A stretch of 64,000 nucleotides of DNA from Saprospiraceae bacterium (GCA_016720635.1 JADKKF010000007.1:186001-250000), one strand, 5' to 3'. Shown: positions 7,317-16,825, counted from the first letter of the stretch. Translations and numbers: made by a program. The notes: generated by a model from the sequence alone, not told the origin.

Positions 7317-10300
7317 ATGAAAAAAATATTTCCATTATTTTTTGTTCTAGTTAGCCTATTCTCCTTTTCAAATGCATCAGCTAACACAATTATCGACAAA
7401 AAAATAGATTTATCGCTTGAAAAACCTGTTTGTTCGACACCTACTTGGCCAATGGCCACAAGCGTTACTTGCAATAGTGCACTCATCTCTTGGGATGGAG
7501 TAAATGGCGCCGTTTCCTACCAATTGGAATATAGAGCTATTGGAAATCCCAGCTGGACAACAATCAACGCATCAAGTGTATATTATAGTCTTTCGGGACT
7601 ATCGGCCAATACGGCCTATGAATGGCGCATAAGGACCTATTGCGGTGGGGCTGATTACAGCGCATACACCTACAGCCAAACTTTTACAACCAGTTGTACA
7701 ACTTACTGTCAAATCCCGACTGGAACGTATGAAACCGGAATCAGTTCAACTGGAGCTACCTTAAATTGGGCCCCAGCAGCGGGCGCACAAAGTTATACTG
7801 TAGAATACCAAGTGTGGGGTAGTGGTACTTGGATTACCGCAAGCACGACGACAAATAATTCAGTTACTTTAATTGGTTTGACATCTAATACGATGTATGA
7901 ATGGAGAGTGCGTGCCAATTGCAATTATGGCTGGTACAGTCTTTGGAGTTCTTTGGATAGTTTCCAAACTACAGCGGCCTATTATCCATGTTCTAGCCCA
8001 ACTTCCCTAAGCAATCTTTACACTTCAAGTACGACAAATACTATTAGTTGGTCTGCGGTTTCTGGTGCAATTTCTTATCAGGTGCAATATCGCCAGTATT
8101 TAGGAACATGGACTACAGTAACAGTGAATACAAATTCATTGACACTAACTGGGTTAGTTTGCAGTGCGAATTATGAATTTTGTGTAAGAGCATTGTATTC
8201 TTCAGGCAATTATTCAAATTGGTCATATGCTTATTCCTTTCAACAAAATTGTATTACATATTGTGGTTCACCTAGTGGACTTTTTGCCACTTTGAGTGGA
8301 ACATCCAATGCCGTGGTGTCATGGAATGCTGCTTATGGGGCTTCCTATTATGAAATCCAGTACAAAGCTACAACCAGTTCAACTTGGCAGTATGCTACCG
8401 TATATGGAACAAATTTTACTATTTACGGCCTATCTCCATGCGTCACTTATCATTTTTGTGTTAGAGCGAATTGTGGATCAGGCAATTGGAGTTCTTGGTC
8501 TTATGCGCATAATTTCACTACTAGTTGTTTGTCTTGTGATGCGCCAACCTATTTGACAGAAACAAATATTGGTTCAAATACGGCTACATTGAGTTGGGGT
8601 AGTGGGGGCAGCGGTGTCCTTTCGTATACATTGCAATATAGACAAGTAGGTTCTAGCTATTGGACTACCATCAATAATATATACGGAACTTCAACTACTT
8701 TAAATACTCTGTCGCCCAATACCAATTATGAATATGCAGTTAGATCAAATTGTCTAAGTGGCTTGTATAGTGGATGGTCAGGAATTCAAGATTTTTGGAC
8801 AAGCCCAGCTTCATGTGGAATACCATATGGAATAAATGCTTACAGTATTACCTCTAATTCTGCCAGTATATCATGGCAATCTGTTAGTGGTGCAGTTGAC
8901 TATACGTTGCAATACAGGGTGGGCAATTATGGTGCTTGGAATACAATTACAGTTACCAATCCTGCGGCATTCCTTTCGGGCCTTTCACCAGCTACTACAT
9001 ATCAATTATGTATTCGGGCAAATTGCGCATACGGTAACTACGGACTTTGGAGTAGTATCTATTCATTTACAACACTAAGTCCGTTCACGTGCTATGCACC
9101 CAATAATTTAGGAACATCGTCTGTTGGTTCAACCTCGGCAACTCTAACTTGGAATGCTATCCCAGGAGCCAGTTCATATGAAGTTCAATATCGCGCTGGA
9201 AACAGTGGTACTTGGACCACTTTGGTGGTCACTTCGAATTCATTGACATTGACGAATTTAACTTCTTGTAGTACATATCATTTCTGTGTTAGAACACTTT
9301 GTAATCCTTATGGTACCAGCACTTGGTCATATAATTATTCATTTAATACCTATTGTCCACCTGCTGTTTGTACTACTGCACCGACTGGGCTTTCCGTTAG
9401 TAATATAGGAGCAAATTCAGCGGTTTTGAACTGGACGGCTGTGTCAGGAGCAAATTATTATGAAATCCAATATCGATTGAATAATGGACAATGGGTTGTA
9501 GTAAATTCCAATACCAATAGCCTTTCATTGGCAGGATTAACAGGATGTAGTACTTACCATTTTTGTGTAAGGGCCGTTTGTAGCTCGGGTATATACAGCA
9601 CTTGGTCATATAATTATTCATTTAATACCTATTGTCCACCTGCAGTTTGTACTACGGCACCGACTGGGCTTTCCGTTAGTAATATAGGAGCAAATTCAGC
9701 GGTCTTGAACTGGACGGCTGTGTCAGGTGCAAATTATTATGAAATTCAATATCGATTAAATAATGGTCAATGGGTTGTAGTAAATTCAAATACCAATAGC
9801 CTTTCATTGACAGGATTAACGGGATGTAGTACTTACCATTTTTGTGTAAGGGCCGTTTGTAGCTCGGGTATATACAGCACTTGGTCATATAATTATTCAT
9901 TTAATACCTATTGCCCTCCTGCAGTTTGTACTACGGCACCGACCGGGCTTTCCGTTGGCAATATTGGAGCAAACTCGGCGGTTTTGAACTGGACGGCTGT
10001 GTCAGGTGCAAATTATTATGAAATCCAATATCAATTGAATAATGGTCAATGGGTGGTTGTAAATGCATATTCTAACAGCATCACATTAACTGGATTGACA
10101 GAATGTGGGACTTACCATTTTTGCGTGAGAGGTGTTTGTAGCTCGGGCATTTACAGTGCATGGTCGTATAATTATTCATTTAACACTACATGTGTACCTC
10201 ATTATTGTACCACAGCACCAACCGGTCTTGGTGTATCAAATGTTGGCTTGACCAGCAGTACATTGAATTGGACTGCGGTTGCTGGGGCAACTGCCTATGA

Positions 10301-12098
10301 AGTTCAATATAGACAAGCAAACACATCCAATTGGATTTCGGTGGTAACTACCACCAATAGCATAAATTTGACCAGTTTAAGCGGATGCGCCAATTATCAG
10401 TATTGTGTAAGAGCCATTTGTGGATACGGAACATATAGTCCTTGGTCTAACGCGTATTCTTGGGCTACGACTTGTCCGCCACCTTCTTGCACTTGGGCAC
10501 CGACTAATTTGAGCTCATATAATAACACCAATAGTGTAATCAATGTACAATGGCAGGCAGTAACTGGAGCAATTTCTTATCAAATTCAATATAGAATTGG
10601 AACATCTGGTACATGGTTGTATGCGAATGCAAATACGAATGCAATTGCTCTATCAGGTCTTACTTCATGCAGCAATTACTACATTTGTGTAAGGGCAATT
10701 TGTTATGCGGGATCATATAGCCCTTGGTCAAATGTTTACGTATCTTCGACAACATGTCCGCCACCAGCATGCAATGTGGCTCCTTCGGGGATATCCAGTT
10801 ATAACGTCAACAGCAATAACACCAATTTAAACTGGTCTGCTGTTTCAGGGGCAGTTTCTTATGAAATACAATACAGACCAGCCAGTTCAAGTTCTTGGAT
10901 ATTTACGAATTCAACCACAAACAACATTAGCCTTTCTGGTCTAAATCCTTGTACAACGTATCACTTCTGTGTACGTGCTGTTTGTTCGTATGGTTCTAGC
11001 GCATGGAGTTATAATTATAGTTTTACAACCAATTGTGATCCGCATTATGTCTGTGACGCGCCTACAAATCTATCTGAATGGGATATTTGGAATAATAGTG
11101 TAAAATTGATGTGGACTGGTGTAACAAACGCTGGATCATATACCATCCAATATAGAATTCTTGGGACTTCAACGTGGTCATCCATTACCAATTCAGGATT
11201 AGGAAATATGCAAGATATTTTTGGTTTAGCCTCGGGTACGACCTACGAATGGAGAATTGCTTCAGCATGCAATACGGGTGGATCTAGTCAATTTAGCTCT
11301 ATTAGGACTTTCACAACCACAGGAGGTACGCCTGCAACTGGCTCAAATGATAACGCATGTGGGGCCTTTAATTTACCCGTCGATTTTACTTGTATAAATA
11401 CCCTTGGAAGTACAATTGGGTCAACTGGATCTTCATATCCAGCCGCTCCAACTTCTTGCTATTATTCGCCGAACGATGTTTGGTTTAAAGCAGTATTTCC
11501 ACCAAATGGGGCACTTTCTATTAGGACGGCATCAGGTAGCCTCCAAGATGGAGTTATGGCCTTGTACAGAGGTTCTGACTGCAATAATCTTACATATTTT
11601 ATGTGCATTGACGACAGTTATGGTACGACTATGCCAACAGTTGATGTAGCTGGAGTACCAGGAAGTACTTTATGGATAAGGATTTGGGGTTATGGCAATT
11701 CAAATGGAACGTTTAATATCTGTGCAACAACAAGTTCATATCTAATTACAAACACACCGAATGTAAGTTTAAAAGACGATTTAGAGGTGTCTTCAAATAC
11801 CACAGAGTCTTCTAATTTCATTTTGAATCAATCAAAAGTAAAGAAGAATGTTGAAATGTTTGTTTATCCTAATCCAGCCAACCAGTACCTGAAAGTTGAA
11901 TTTGGAAAGCAATTCAATGGTAAAAATGTGTCGTTTAAAATATTTGATTTGTCAGGACGTGAGCTTTTGAATGGCATGGAAAGCGAGTTATTTGGCCCAT
12001 TAAGTGTTAATACAAGTGAACTAATGCCAGGTCTATATTTGTTGGAATGTAAAATAGGAGAGGAGAGTCTAAGAACTAAGATCAGTATAGCTAGATAA
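7317..12098 (+). CDS. Giant secreted protein of 14 fibronectin III modules with T9SS sorting domain
   Basis: This 1593-residue protein starts with a signal peptide (MKKIFPLFFVLVSLFSFSNA). From about residue 40 to 1335 I count fourteen fibronectin type III modules of about 90 residues, each starting near C-x-x-P, carrying a W at strand B and a YEWR/YHFCVRA motif. Most modules have cysteines at the start, mid-strand and end, so intra-module disulfides are likely. A beta-sandwich domain with PPC-like character follows (about 1341-1480: NDNACGAFNLPVDFTC to GTFNICATT). Residues about 1512-1593 are a type A T9SS C-terminal domain (YPNPANQYLKVEF, ending KISIAR). The protein should be exported by Sec, crossed by T9SS and anchored at the surface, probably as an adhesin or scaffold. 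Modules 8-10 are almost identical. Confidence 0.93.
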   Translation: MKKIFPLFFVLVSLFSFSNASANTIIDKKIDLSLEKPVCSTPTWPMATSVTCNSALISWDGVNGAVSYQLEYRAIGNPSWTTINASSVYYSLSGLSANTAYEWRIRTYCGGADYSAYTYSQTFTTSCTTYCQIPTGTYETGISSTGATLNWAPAAGAQSYTVEYQVWGSGTWITASTTTNNSVTLIGLTSNTMYEWRVRANCNYGWYSLWSSLDSFQTTAAYYPCSSPTSLSNLYTSSTTNTISWSAVSGAISYQVQYRQYLGTWTTVTVNTNSLTLTGLVCSANYEFCVRALYSSGNYSNWSYAYSFQQNCITYCGSPSGLFATLSGTSNAVVSWNAAYGASYYEIQYKATTSSTWQYATVYGTNFTIYGLSPCVTYHFCVRANCGSGNWSSWSYAHNFTTSCLSCDAPTYLTETNIGSNTATLSWGSGGSGVLSYTLQYRQVGSSYWTTINNIYGTSTTLNTLSPNTNYEYAVRSNCLSGLYSGWSGIQDFWTSPASCGIPYGINAYSITSNSASISWQSVSGAVDYTLQYRVGNYGAWNTITVTNPAAFLSGLSPATTYQLCIRANCAYGNYGLWSSIYSFTTLSPFTCYAPNNLGTSSVGSTSATLTWNAIPGASSYEVQYRAGNSGTWTTLVVTSNSLTLTNLTSCSTYHFCVRTLCNPYGTSTWSYNYSFNTYCPPAVCTTAPTGLSVSNIGANSAVLNWTAVSGANYYEIQYRLNNGQWVVVNSNTNSLSLAGLTGCSTYHFCVRAVCSSGIYSTWSYNYSFNTYCPPAVCTTAPTGLSVSNIGANSAVLNWTAVSGANYYEIQYRLNNGQWVVVNSNTNSLSLTGLTGCSTYHFCVRAVCSSGIYSTWSYNYSFNTYCPPAVCTTAPTGLSVGNIGANSAVLNWTAVSGANYYEIQYQLNNGQWVVVNAYSNSITLTGLTECGTYHFCVRGVCSSGIYSAWSYNYSFNTTCVPHYCTTAPTGLGVSNVGLTSSTLNWTAVAGATAYEVQYRQANTSNWISVVTTTNSINLTSLSGCANYQYCVRAICGYGTYSPWSNAYSWATTCPPPSCTWAPTNLSSYNNTNSVINVQWQAVTGAISYQIQYRIGTSGTWLYANANTNAIALSGLTSCSNYYICVRAICYAGSYSPWSNVYVSSTTCPPPACNVAPSGISSYNVNSNNTNLNWSAVSGAVSYEIQYRPASSSSWIFTNSTTNNISLSGLNPCTTYHFCVRAVCSYGSSAWSYNYSFTTNCDPHYVCDAPTNLSEWDIWNNSVKLMWTGVTNAGSYTIQYRILGTSTWSSITNSGLGNMQDIFGLASGTTYEWRIASACNTGGSSQFSSIRTFTTTGGTPATGSNDNACGAFNLPVDFTCINTLGSTIGSTGSSYPAAPTSCYYSPNDVWFKAVFPPNGALSIRTASGSLQDGVMALYRGSDCNNLTYFMCIDDSYGTTMPTVDVAGVPGSTLWIRIWGYGNSNGTFNICATTSSYLITNTPNVSLKDDLEVSSNTTESSNFILNQSKVKKNVEMFVYPNPANQYLKVEFGKQFNGKNVSFKIFDLSGRELLNGMESELFGPLSVNTSELMPGLYLLECKIGEESLRTKISIAR
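9351..10187 (+). repeat. Three tandem 279-bp near-identical fibronectin module repeats
   Basis: Unit starts are at 9351, 9630 and 9909 (period 279 bases, 93 codons). The first two units differ at only a few bases, mostly silent; the third is slightly more diverged. The period is a whole number of codons, so gain or loss of a unit would keep the frame. This is a likely site of recombination-driven length change and of assembly collapse. Confidence 0.9.
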
Positions 12099-12118
12099 AA
12101 ATCTCAAATATAAATAGC

Positions 12119-12149
12119 AAAGCCAATTCGAAAGGATTGGCTTTTTTTT
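12119..12149 (+). terminator. Rho-independent terminator of the fibronectin-repeat gene
   Basis: AAAGCCAAT (12119-12127) pairs perfectly with ATTGGCTTT (12136-12144) over an eight-base loop and runs into a T tract ending at 12149. It begins 20 bases after the stop codon. Confidence 0.88.
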
Positions 12150-12238
12150 ATGCCTTAACTTTTGATATTTTGTTTTAAAAAAATAAGAAAAAAATTAAAA
12201 ACAAAGAACTGTAATGTGCTTTTTTGTAAAAAAGATTA

Positions 12239-12246
12239 TATCTTTG
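12239..12246 (+). promoter_or_regulatory. -7 element for tRNA-Arg
   Basis: TATCTTTG matches TAnnTTTG, 22 bases before the mature 5' end of the tRNA. Confidence 0.6.
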
Positions 12247-12268
12247 CACTCGCTTTAAAAAGCTAACA

Positions 12269-12342
<74 letters not shown>

Positions 12343-12366
12343 CAGGATTACCTTCTAGGGTGTCTC

Positions 12367-12406
12367 AAGCCTTACAATCCTTGGTGTTTGTGAGGCTTTA
12401 TTTTTT
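12367..12406 (+). terminator. Terminator after tRNA-Arg
   Basis: AAGCCTTAC (12367-12375) pairs with GTGAGGCTT (12390-12398) with one wobble, followed by TATTTTTT. It lies 25 bases beyond the tRNA and touches the stop codon of the convergent cytochrome gene. Confidence 0.7.
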
Positions 12407-12802
12407 ATAGGTTTCAATAGATTTAATGGTATTCTGAATATTGGGCAGAGGAATTTGGTTTCCCCAATTGGTATTTATATAACAGATAATATTATTGATT
12501 TGAAATGGAGTTAAAGAACCAAAACCTTCCATAGCTTGGAAATCATATACTTTTCCATTGACAGTTATCGTGTCTTTTAAACCAAATTTTATGATTCTAG
12601 GCAAAATATCTTGATTGTTTTTTAAATAATCTGAATGTGCTAACGGTGGGTATAATCCTCCCAACCCTAAGCCATTATCTTGGTGGCAGTTTTGGCATAG
12701 TTTTTCATATAAACGCTTTCCTTCTGAGTAGTTATTATCGCCGCAGTTGGTAAAAATTAGAAACACAGAGAAGAAGGCAATTAATTCGCTATATTTTTTC
12801 AC
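12398..12802 (-). CDS. Mono-haem cytochrome c lipoprotein
   Basis: This 134-residue protein starts MKKYSELIAFFSVFLIFTNC, a lipoprotein leader with Cys20. The haem attachment motif CQNCH is at residues about 36-40, and M in the FQAMEGFG stretch near residue 90 is the likely sixth ligand, as in class I cytochromes c of the Cytochrome_CBB3/C family. Its 5' end overlaps the SCO gene by 14 bases, so the two are coupled. Together with SCO it points to electron transfer or copper handling at the periplasmic face of the membrane, though no oxidase subunit is nearby. Confidence 0.85.
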   Translation of the reverse strand: MKKYSELIAFFSVFLIFTNCGDNNYSEGKRLYEKLCQNCHQDNGLGLGGLYPPLAHSDYLKNNQDILPRIIKFGLKDTITVNGKVYDFQAMEGFGSLTPFQINNIICYINTNWGNQIPLPNIQNTIKSIETYKK

Positions 12803-13403
12803 CTCTTAATGTTTCAATATCCAAAATGAAGCGATCGACAGAAGTTGGATCTGTACCATCACAAAAACTTCTTACATGCCCTTGGCCATCGATAAGAATT
12901 AAATTTCCATTGTGTTCAAATCCACCTGGAGCTTGATCGTTTTCTAAAGCTAATGAAAGATAGTCTCTGGCTATTTTTTGGGTTTCACCTTTTTTGCCAC
13001 TTAACAAATGCCACTTTCGTCCGTTAATTTCTAACTTATTTGCATATCTCTTAAGTGTTGGAATCGAATCGTGATAATGATCAATACTAAATGAAACTAA
13101 AAGGATGCTGCTATCCTTTAGATACTTGTCATACAATCTTTTCATTTGCCTCATGGTTTTTGGGCAAATGGTTGGGCAGGATGTAAAGAAAAAATTAGCT
13201 ACGTAAATCTTATCTTTGAATAACTTATTGGTTACAAAACTTGAATCTTGATCTTGAAATGAAAAGTTACCAATCTGATGGTAAATAGTGTCCTGTCCAC
13301 TAACATTATGTTCGCCGAGATAAGGTAATTTAGGGTTTTCAGAATTAAAACATGCTATAAAAAAAGCCAAAAATAAACCAATTCCAATTATGTATTTTAC
13401 CAT
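12789..13403 (-). CDS. SCO1/SenC family copper-binding lipoprotein
   Basis: This 204-residue protein has a lipoprotein leader (MVKYIIGIGLFLAFFIAC, Cys18). Its thioredoxin-like domain carries the copper-binding motif C76-P-T-I-C80 and the conserved histidine in GGFEHNGNLILID (near residue 165). SCO proteins deliver copper to the CuA centre of cytochrome oxidase or act as thiol reductases. It overlaps the cytochrome c gene by 14 bases and starts four bases after the stop of the lipoprotein gene at 13408, which fits a single operon reading leftwards from the ChaN-like gene. Confidence 0.9.
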   Translation of the reverse strand: MVKYIIGIGLFLAFFIACFNSENPKLPYLGEHNVSGQDTIYHQIGNFSFQDQDSSFVTNKLFKDKIYVANFFFTSCPTICPKTMRQMKRLYDKYLKDSSILLVSFSIDHYHDSIPTLKRYANKLEINGRKWHLLSGKKGETQKIARDYLSLALENDQAPGGFEHNGNLILIDGQGHVRSFCDGTDPTSVDRFILDIETLRGEKI

Positions 13404-13407
13404 TTTT

Positions 13408-13824
13408 TTATTTCGCTTGAACTGATGTTAAAAATTGACGAGCTTCCTCGATGCTTGAAAATGTAATTTCTTTTATGTTGGATAAAACCACTTTTTGCCT
13501 ATCTAGATAAATTAATTTTTCACTTTTCTCTATGAGATCTATCGAATCACCATAATCCTTCATCCATTTCATCATCATTCTGTCGCTGGTTTGAAGATTT
13601 CTGATTATTTTATCACGGTCAAATTTTTGAATTACTATGGAATCCAAGGTTTTGCCAGCTGTTAATAGCTCTATTGAATCTATCAAATCATTCAACTGAA
13701 AATTTCGAGCCATGATGACATCATGCAATTCTTCAACCTCTTTCTGTTGAGACGAATGATCAGCACAAGATGTATATACAGCTATTGCCAAAAGTGCTGC
13801 AATGTATTTGCTAATATTTTTCAT
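13408..13824 (-). CDS. Coiled-coil lipoprotein of unknown function
   Basis: This 138-residue protein has a lipoprotein leader (MKNISKYIAALLAIAVYTSC) with Cys20. The mature part is strongly charged and helical (repeats of E, D, K, L and I), so it is probably a short coiled coil. Such proteins are common beside SCO and cytochrome genes in Bacteroidota, but I know of no defined function. It lies four bases upstream of the SCO start and 11 bases downstream of the ChaN-like gene, inside one minus-strand operon. Confidence 0.65.
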   Translation of the reverse strand: MKNISKYIAALLAIAVYTSCADHSSQQKEVEELHDVIMARNFQLNDLIDSIELLTAGKTLDSIVIQKFDRDKIIRNLQTSDRMMMKWMKDYGDSIDLIEKSEKLIYLDRQKVVLSNIKEITFSSIEEARQFLTSVQAK

Positions 13825-13835
13825 AATATAAAAAT

Positions 13836-14723
13836 TTAATATGTTTTGGTCATGCTATCAGATACTTGTATAATGAAATTTGCAATGTTTTGTTCGCCAG
13901 ATTGACAAGAATTAATGTCATTGAATTCATCCATCGAAATATTGACTATCTTTAGAGTTGCCTTACTTTGGGTAATATAATGTACAATCCCTTGTTTCAA
14001 ATCCGAATGATATTTCCCATTGAAATGGATAAACTTAGTTTTTTTATGAAAATTTTCAAGAATAAAATGTGCCATAGTAGCATCTTTGATTGCTTGTGCA
14101 AAAACAAAATTGACGGATTCTTGGGATGGCGTCTCCTCATCGTCCAATAGACTTTTGTAACTCGACAATTTTAAATCAACCTGGCAGGGTAGGGGGGCAA
14201 TCCATTTACGAGCTTGCTTCGTCAATTCATCTAGCGATTTTATGCCTTTGTTATTGACCATCGATGCATATCTACGAGGTATATTGGTGGCGATCAATTT
14301 TATTTTTTTTTCTTTGGCAAAAAGGACCAAAGGCTTATAGTCAGTCTTATAATTATCCCACAATCTACATTCACTTTCGAATTTTGCTTCAGAAATATAA
14401 TCGTTCAAATACTCATCCAAAATGACTTGATTGTCCGATTCAAACATCTCTGCACCTAAAACCAAGTTTTCGCCGTGTTTTGTATATAAATCTTTTGTCA
14501 ATTCAATTTGTAGCCAATGTCCTATAGGATTGTTGTGCAATTCACCAAAAAATACGATATCAGCTTCCAAACATGCATTAAGTAATTCTGAGTAAGGAAC
14601 CAATTTGTCATTTGCACAGATAGTATAAGCCTTTTTGTCCTGTGCAAATATCGGATTCAATAACCCCAAAATAATGACACATATCAACGCACAATTTCCA
14701 TTTTTTTTAATATCTATCATCAA
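13836..14723 (-). CDS. ChaN-like (DUF399) haem-binding protein
   Basis: This 295-residue protein has a hydrophobic N-terminus (ALICVIILGLLNPIFAQ, signal peptide). The motifs FFGELHNNPIGHWLQIEL (about residues 55-72), LGAEMFESDNQ and LIATNIPRRYA are typical of the ChaN/DUF399 family, whose Campylobacter member binds stacked haems and is tied to iron uptake; the family shares a fold with EreA/TraB-like hydrolases. Here it heads an operon with a lipoprotein, SCO and cytochrome c, so a role in haem or metal handling in the periplasm is plausible but inferred. Confidence 0.8.
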   Translation of the reverse strand: MMIDIKKNGNCALICVIILGLLNPIFAQDKKAYTICANDKLVPYSELLNACLEADIVFFGELHNNPIGHWLQIELTKDLYTKHGENLVLGAEMFESDNQVILDEYLNDYISEAKFESECRLWDNYKTDYKPLVLFAKEKKIKLIATNIPRRYASMVNNKGIKSLDELTKQARKWIAPLPCQVDLKLSSYKSLLDDEETPSQESVNFVFAQAIKDATMAHFILENFHKKTKFIHFNGKYHSDLKQGIVHYITQSKATLKIVNISMDEFNDINSCQSGEQNIANFIIQVSDSMTKTY

Positions 14724-14742
14724 TTAGTTATGTTAAATAGAA

Positions 14743-15216
14743 TTATTTTAATCTAAAAGCCCATTTACATCGAAAAGTGGCAATGACGTCTCCGTTCTCA
14801 TTCTTAGCTTCAGAGTATGCAGTAACTTCTGTACCTTCCTTAGTGGCAATGGCCCTTTCTATTGCGGAGTTAATTGACTTTCCATCAGTACATTTAAAAA
14901 CAACTAAACCTTTAGCTTTTTTGATGAAATTATCTTCAATATTTAAAAGTAGCATACTCACTTTTACTTTTGAATCTAATATTAAAGCCTGTGCAATTAT
15001 CCCTGTCGAAAATTCACCGCCCATGCACAATGCTGCAAAATAAATCGACCCAAATGGATTTTGATTTATCCATCTGAATTTCATATTAATCTCAGCTTCA
15101 TTAAAATTTACGTATTTTGGATTTACTCCCGCAAAGAAAGCCAAAGGCAAATGCCTTAATAAATAAAGCTGAAAAAAACGGCTATTAATCCGCTGTAATA
15201 CCTTGTTGTCCTCCAT
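14743..15216 (-). CDS. DUF4442 hotdog-fold, thioesterase-like protein
   Basis: This 157-residue protein has the layout of DUF4442: an N-terminal helix, the NINMKFRWINQNPFGSIYFAA segment (about residues 43-62) with a GSIYFAALCMGGEF helix, and a C-terminal beta-sheet ending in FRCKWAFRLK. The family belongs to the hotdog fold and is usually annotated as a putative acyl-CoA thioesterase. The substrate is unknown. It sits 19 bases upstream of the ChaN-like gene, possibly in the same transcript. Confidence 0.72.
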   Translation of the reverse strand: MEDNKVLQRINSRFFQLYLLRHLPLAFFAGVNPKYVNFNEAEINMKFRWINQNPFGSIYFAALCMGGEFSTGIIAQALILDSKVKVSMLLLNIEDNFIKKAKGLVVFKCTDGKSINSAIERAIATKEGTEVTAYSEAKNENGDVIATFRCKWAFRLK

Positions 15217-15267
15217 TCTTTAAAAGCAATAAAATGTCCTATAATTAATATTATGTTAAATAGAAAA

Positions 15268-16797
15268 CTATCGCCTTTTGCCACCCATCCCCAATACTCC
15301 TAAAATTCCTCTTGCCAATCCACTTGCAAGGCTTCTTCCCAATTGTTTGAATGCAGAACTTTCAACTACTTTTTCGAATGTAGATTTTTCTTGTCTTGTG
15401 GATTTGGGTTGAGATTCTTCTGGAGCATCAGAATTTTCTTTTATTGCTTCCAATTTTGCAGTCAATATTTCGTACGCTGATTCTCTGTCTTCGACTGCAT
15501 TGTATTTTTTAACTAATTTTGAATTCTGTACTAAGTGATCTATTTCTGAATCAGTTAATACGTCCATGCGTGATTGAGGCGCTCGCATCACACAATGCAC
15601 TAGAGGTGTTGGCACTCCCTTTTCACTGAGCACAGTCACCAAAGCTTCTCCAATACCGAGTTCGATCAATAGTTGCGGAACGTCATAATATGGACTGATT
15701 GGAAAATTATCTGCTGCGAGGTTAATGGCTTTTCGATCTTTTGCGGTAAAAGCTCTAAGGGAATGCTGAATTTTCATTCCTAATTGGCCCAAGATAGATT
15801 CAGGTATATCAGCAGGATTTTGTGTAATAAAATAAACTCCTACCCCTTTGGATCTGATCAGTTTTATGATGGTCTCCATCTGCTGAAGCAATGCACTTGA
15901 TGCTTCCTGAAAAATCAAATGTGCCTCATCTATGAACAAAACCAATCTCGGTTGATCGGGGTCTCCAATTTCAGGAAAAGTCGCATATACTTCCGCTAAG
16001 AGCTGCAACATGAATGTAGAAAAAAGCTTAGGTCTATCTTGGATATCTACCAGTCTAAGTATTGAAATCACCCCTCTCCCATTCTCATCTATTTGGCATA
16101 AATCATCGACTTCGAACGATCGCTCACCAAAGAAAAGTTCAGCTCCTTGAGACTCCAATTCAACAATTTTTCTTAAGATGATACCAATCGTTGCAGATGC
16201 TATAGAGCCATAGGTTGACGCTATTTCTTCTTTTCCTTCGTTCGAAAGGAATTGTAGGACTTTTTTAATATCTTTTAAGTCCAAAAGTGGCATAGCTTGA
16301 TCATCGCAATACTTGAACACCACGGCCATTACTCCTGCTTGGGTGTCGTTTAGACCAAGTATTTTCGAGAACAAAACGGGACCAAACTCTGAAACTGTGG
16401 CACGAAGTCTTACCCCTTTTTCATTAGATAGCGATAAAAATTCAACAGGACTTTTGTCTGGAGAAAACAGAATTCCAATTTTTTCATGTCGATCTGCTAT
16501 CTTCGAATTTAACTCGCCAAAAGCACCTATTCCGCTTAAGTCGCCTTTGATATCCATAAGCAATACAGGGACAGAATTTTGGCTTAATTGCTCTGCGATC
16601 ATTTGCAGAGATTTGGTCTTACCCGTCCCTGTAGCGCCTGCTATCAATCCGTGCCTATTCATTGTCTTTAAAGGGATGCTAACCTTGGCATCGCTGATGC
16701 ATTCGCCTTCTATGACTGCAGCACCTAGCGTAATGCTCATCCCATTAAATTTATAACCAGCTTGGATGGTTTCTTTGAATTCTTCTATTTTGGCCAT
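15268..16797 (-). CDS. DUF853 family HerA-like ATPase
   Basis: This 509-residue protein matches the DUF853/YjgR group of the HerA-FtsK ATPase superfamily. Walker A is GATGTGKTKS near residue 53, followed by LLMDIKGDLSGIG near residue 79 (family signature), Walker B LVLFIDEAHLIF near residue 283 and the sensor FITQNPADIPESILGQLG near residue 323. A glycine-rich basic tail (GLARGILGVLGMGGKRR) ends the protein. The function is not established; the superfamily forms hexameric DNA- or protein-translocating motors. It is monocistronic, with its own promoter. Confidence 0.88.
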   Translation of the reverse strand: MAKIEEFKETIQAGYKFNGMSITLGAAVIEGECISDAKVSIPLKTMNRHGLIAGATGTGKTKSLQMIAEQLSQNSVPVLLMDIKGDLSGIGAFGELNSKIADRHEKIGILFSPDKSPVEFLSLSNEKGVRLRATVSEFGPVLFSKILGLNDTQAGVMAVVFKYCDDQAMPLLDLKDIKKVLQFLSNEGKEEIASTYGSIASATIGIILRKIVELESQGAELFFGERSFEVDDLCQIDENGRGVISILRLVDIQDRPKLFSTFMLQLLAEVYATFPEIGDPDQPRLVLFIDEAHLIFQEASSALLQQMETIIKLIRSKGVGVYFITQNPADIPESILGQLGMKIQHSLRAFTAKDRKAINLAADNFPISPYYDVPQLLIELGIGEALVTVLSEKGVPTPLVHCVMRAPQSRMDVLTDSEIDHLVQNSKLVKKYNAVEDRESAYEILTAKLEAIKENSDAPEESQPKSTRQEKSTFEKVVESSAFKQLGRSLASGLARGILGVLGMGGKRR

Positions 16798-16817
16798 TTA
16801 TTTTATTATTTTTCAAA

Positions 16818-16825
16818 CAAAAATA
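16818..16825 (-). promoter_or_regulatory. -7 element of the DUF853 gene
   Basis: The minus strand reads TATTTTTG, matching TAnnTTTG, 21 bases upstream of the ATG at 16797. Confidence 0.55.

Noticed and set aside
9397..9900. Two similar antisense ORFs of 74 codons
   Set aside because: They are mirror images of the tandem repeat units on the other strand; their similarity only reflects the repeat.
9351..10187. Possible CRISPR-like array of regular repeats
   Set aside because: The repeats are 279 bases long, contiguous, without spacers, and lie in frame inside the fibronectin-repeat gene.
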